DNA of 63,118 nucleotides. It comes from a virus. Shown piece after piece: positions 63,091-63,118 of this stretch; within the stretch, counting starts at the first letter, position 1, and every line of letters begins with the position of its first letter. Made by a program: the position numbers and the translations under genes. The stretch is from positions 1-63,118 of the IMG/VR virus record IMGVR_UViG_3300006875_000022, one strand, 5' to 3'. The notes below the pieces were generated by a model. That model worked only from the letters and a program-made list of their open reading frames with translations. It was not told the DNA's origin and ran no database searches.

Positions 63091-63118
63091 AAAAACCTAT
63101 CATGTGCATGGGAGGGGA

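Larger units (their letters stand above)
62758..63118. other. Gene-free control region at the window edge
   Basis: This ~360-bp stretch holds no gene I can support. It contains two tandem promoter-like sites, a canonical G-quadruplex motif, a pair of 21-bp direct repeats and a parS-type palindrome, all facing the minus-strand packaging operon. The plus strand is C-rich between 62945 and 63075. The part beyond 63118 is not visible, so the left-facing operon may share it with a divergent operon. Confidence 0.65.

Noticed and set aside
1-63118. tRNA, rRNA, integrase, transposase or lysogeny genes
   Set aside because: I looked for conserved tRNA arms, IS-like inverted ends and recombinase motifs and found none. 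Persistence, if any, is only hinted at by the parS-like site.

Overview
The window looks like the late (virion assembly and packaging) arm of a large tailed phage of the crAss-like group (Crassvirales) infecting a member of the Bacteroidota. Four things point there. (1) A TerL, portal, scaffold-like, major capsid, ring/tail-tube and tail-stabilization gene order ends in a run of giant genes. (2) A 4191-residue protein carries the DFDID catalytic motif of the crAss-like virion RNA polymerase. (3) There are HU/IHF-like and Cys-rich zinc-ribbon genes next to the terminase. (4) Promoter-like sites fit the Bacteroidota pattern TTG-N19-21-TAnnTTTG, with A-rich, Shine-Dalgarno-poor leaders. Every gene I can support is on the minus strand, so the biological reading order runs from position 63118 down to 1. 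I see no tRNA, integrase, insertion sequence or CRISPR array.

Layout in reading order. 63118-62758: a gene-free control region with a parS-like palindrome, two 21-bp direct repeats, a G-quadruplex motif and two tandem promoter-like sites. 62757-60745: small genes (winged-helix-like, HU/IHF-like, zinc ribbon, three small unknowns, possible small terminase). 60745-52604: packaging and capsid (TerL, portal, an SPFH/band-7 protein, scaffold-like protein, major capsid protein). 52604-52429: a structured intergenic region. 52428-46223: capsid- or tail-associated proteins, including a poly-Thr-tailed abundant virion candidate, a tail-collar fibre and two short fibre/adaptor proteins, ending at a strong terminator. 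46044-36620: from a new promoter, an HTH-metallophosphoesterase, ring/connector proteins and a tail-stabilization protein that appears split into two genes. 36620-31547: two virion proteins with AQxG motifs, one with an inserted HEIGH metallopeptidase. 31460-10405: from another promoter, three giant or large proteins probably packaged in the virion and ejected (886-aa cargo protein, 4191-aa zincin-RNA polymerase, 1943-aa protein with ADP-ribosyltransferase-like and PD-(D/E)XK-like regions). 10335-102: fibre genes, dominated by a 3020-aa protein with collagen-like GTS tracts, about 130 tandem 15-residue beta-roll repeats and a C-terminal S74 chaperone. 51-1: the start of another gene cut by the window edge.

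How the genes fit together (inference from family knowledge): TerL fills a capsid built from the MCP on the scaffold-like protein through the portal. Ring and stabilization proteins close the tail. A shared small N-terminal module marks four fibre/adaptor proteins and a second module links two more, suggesting modular docking of receptor-binding parts. The RNA polymerase and the other giant proteins would be ejected with the DNA to start early transcription and modify the host.

Most interesting points: the fused zincin-RNA polymerase with its neighbour carrying ART-like and nuclease-like domains; the metallopeptidase inserted inside a conserved virion module; the split stabilization gene; an SPFH protein inside the capsid cluster; and the dense control region with an exact parS-type 16-mer.
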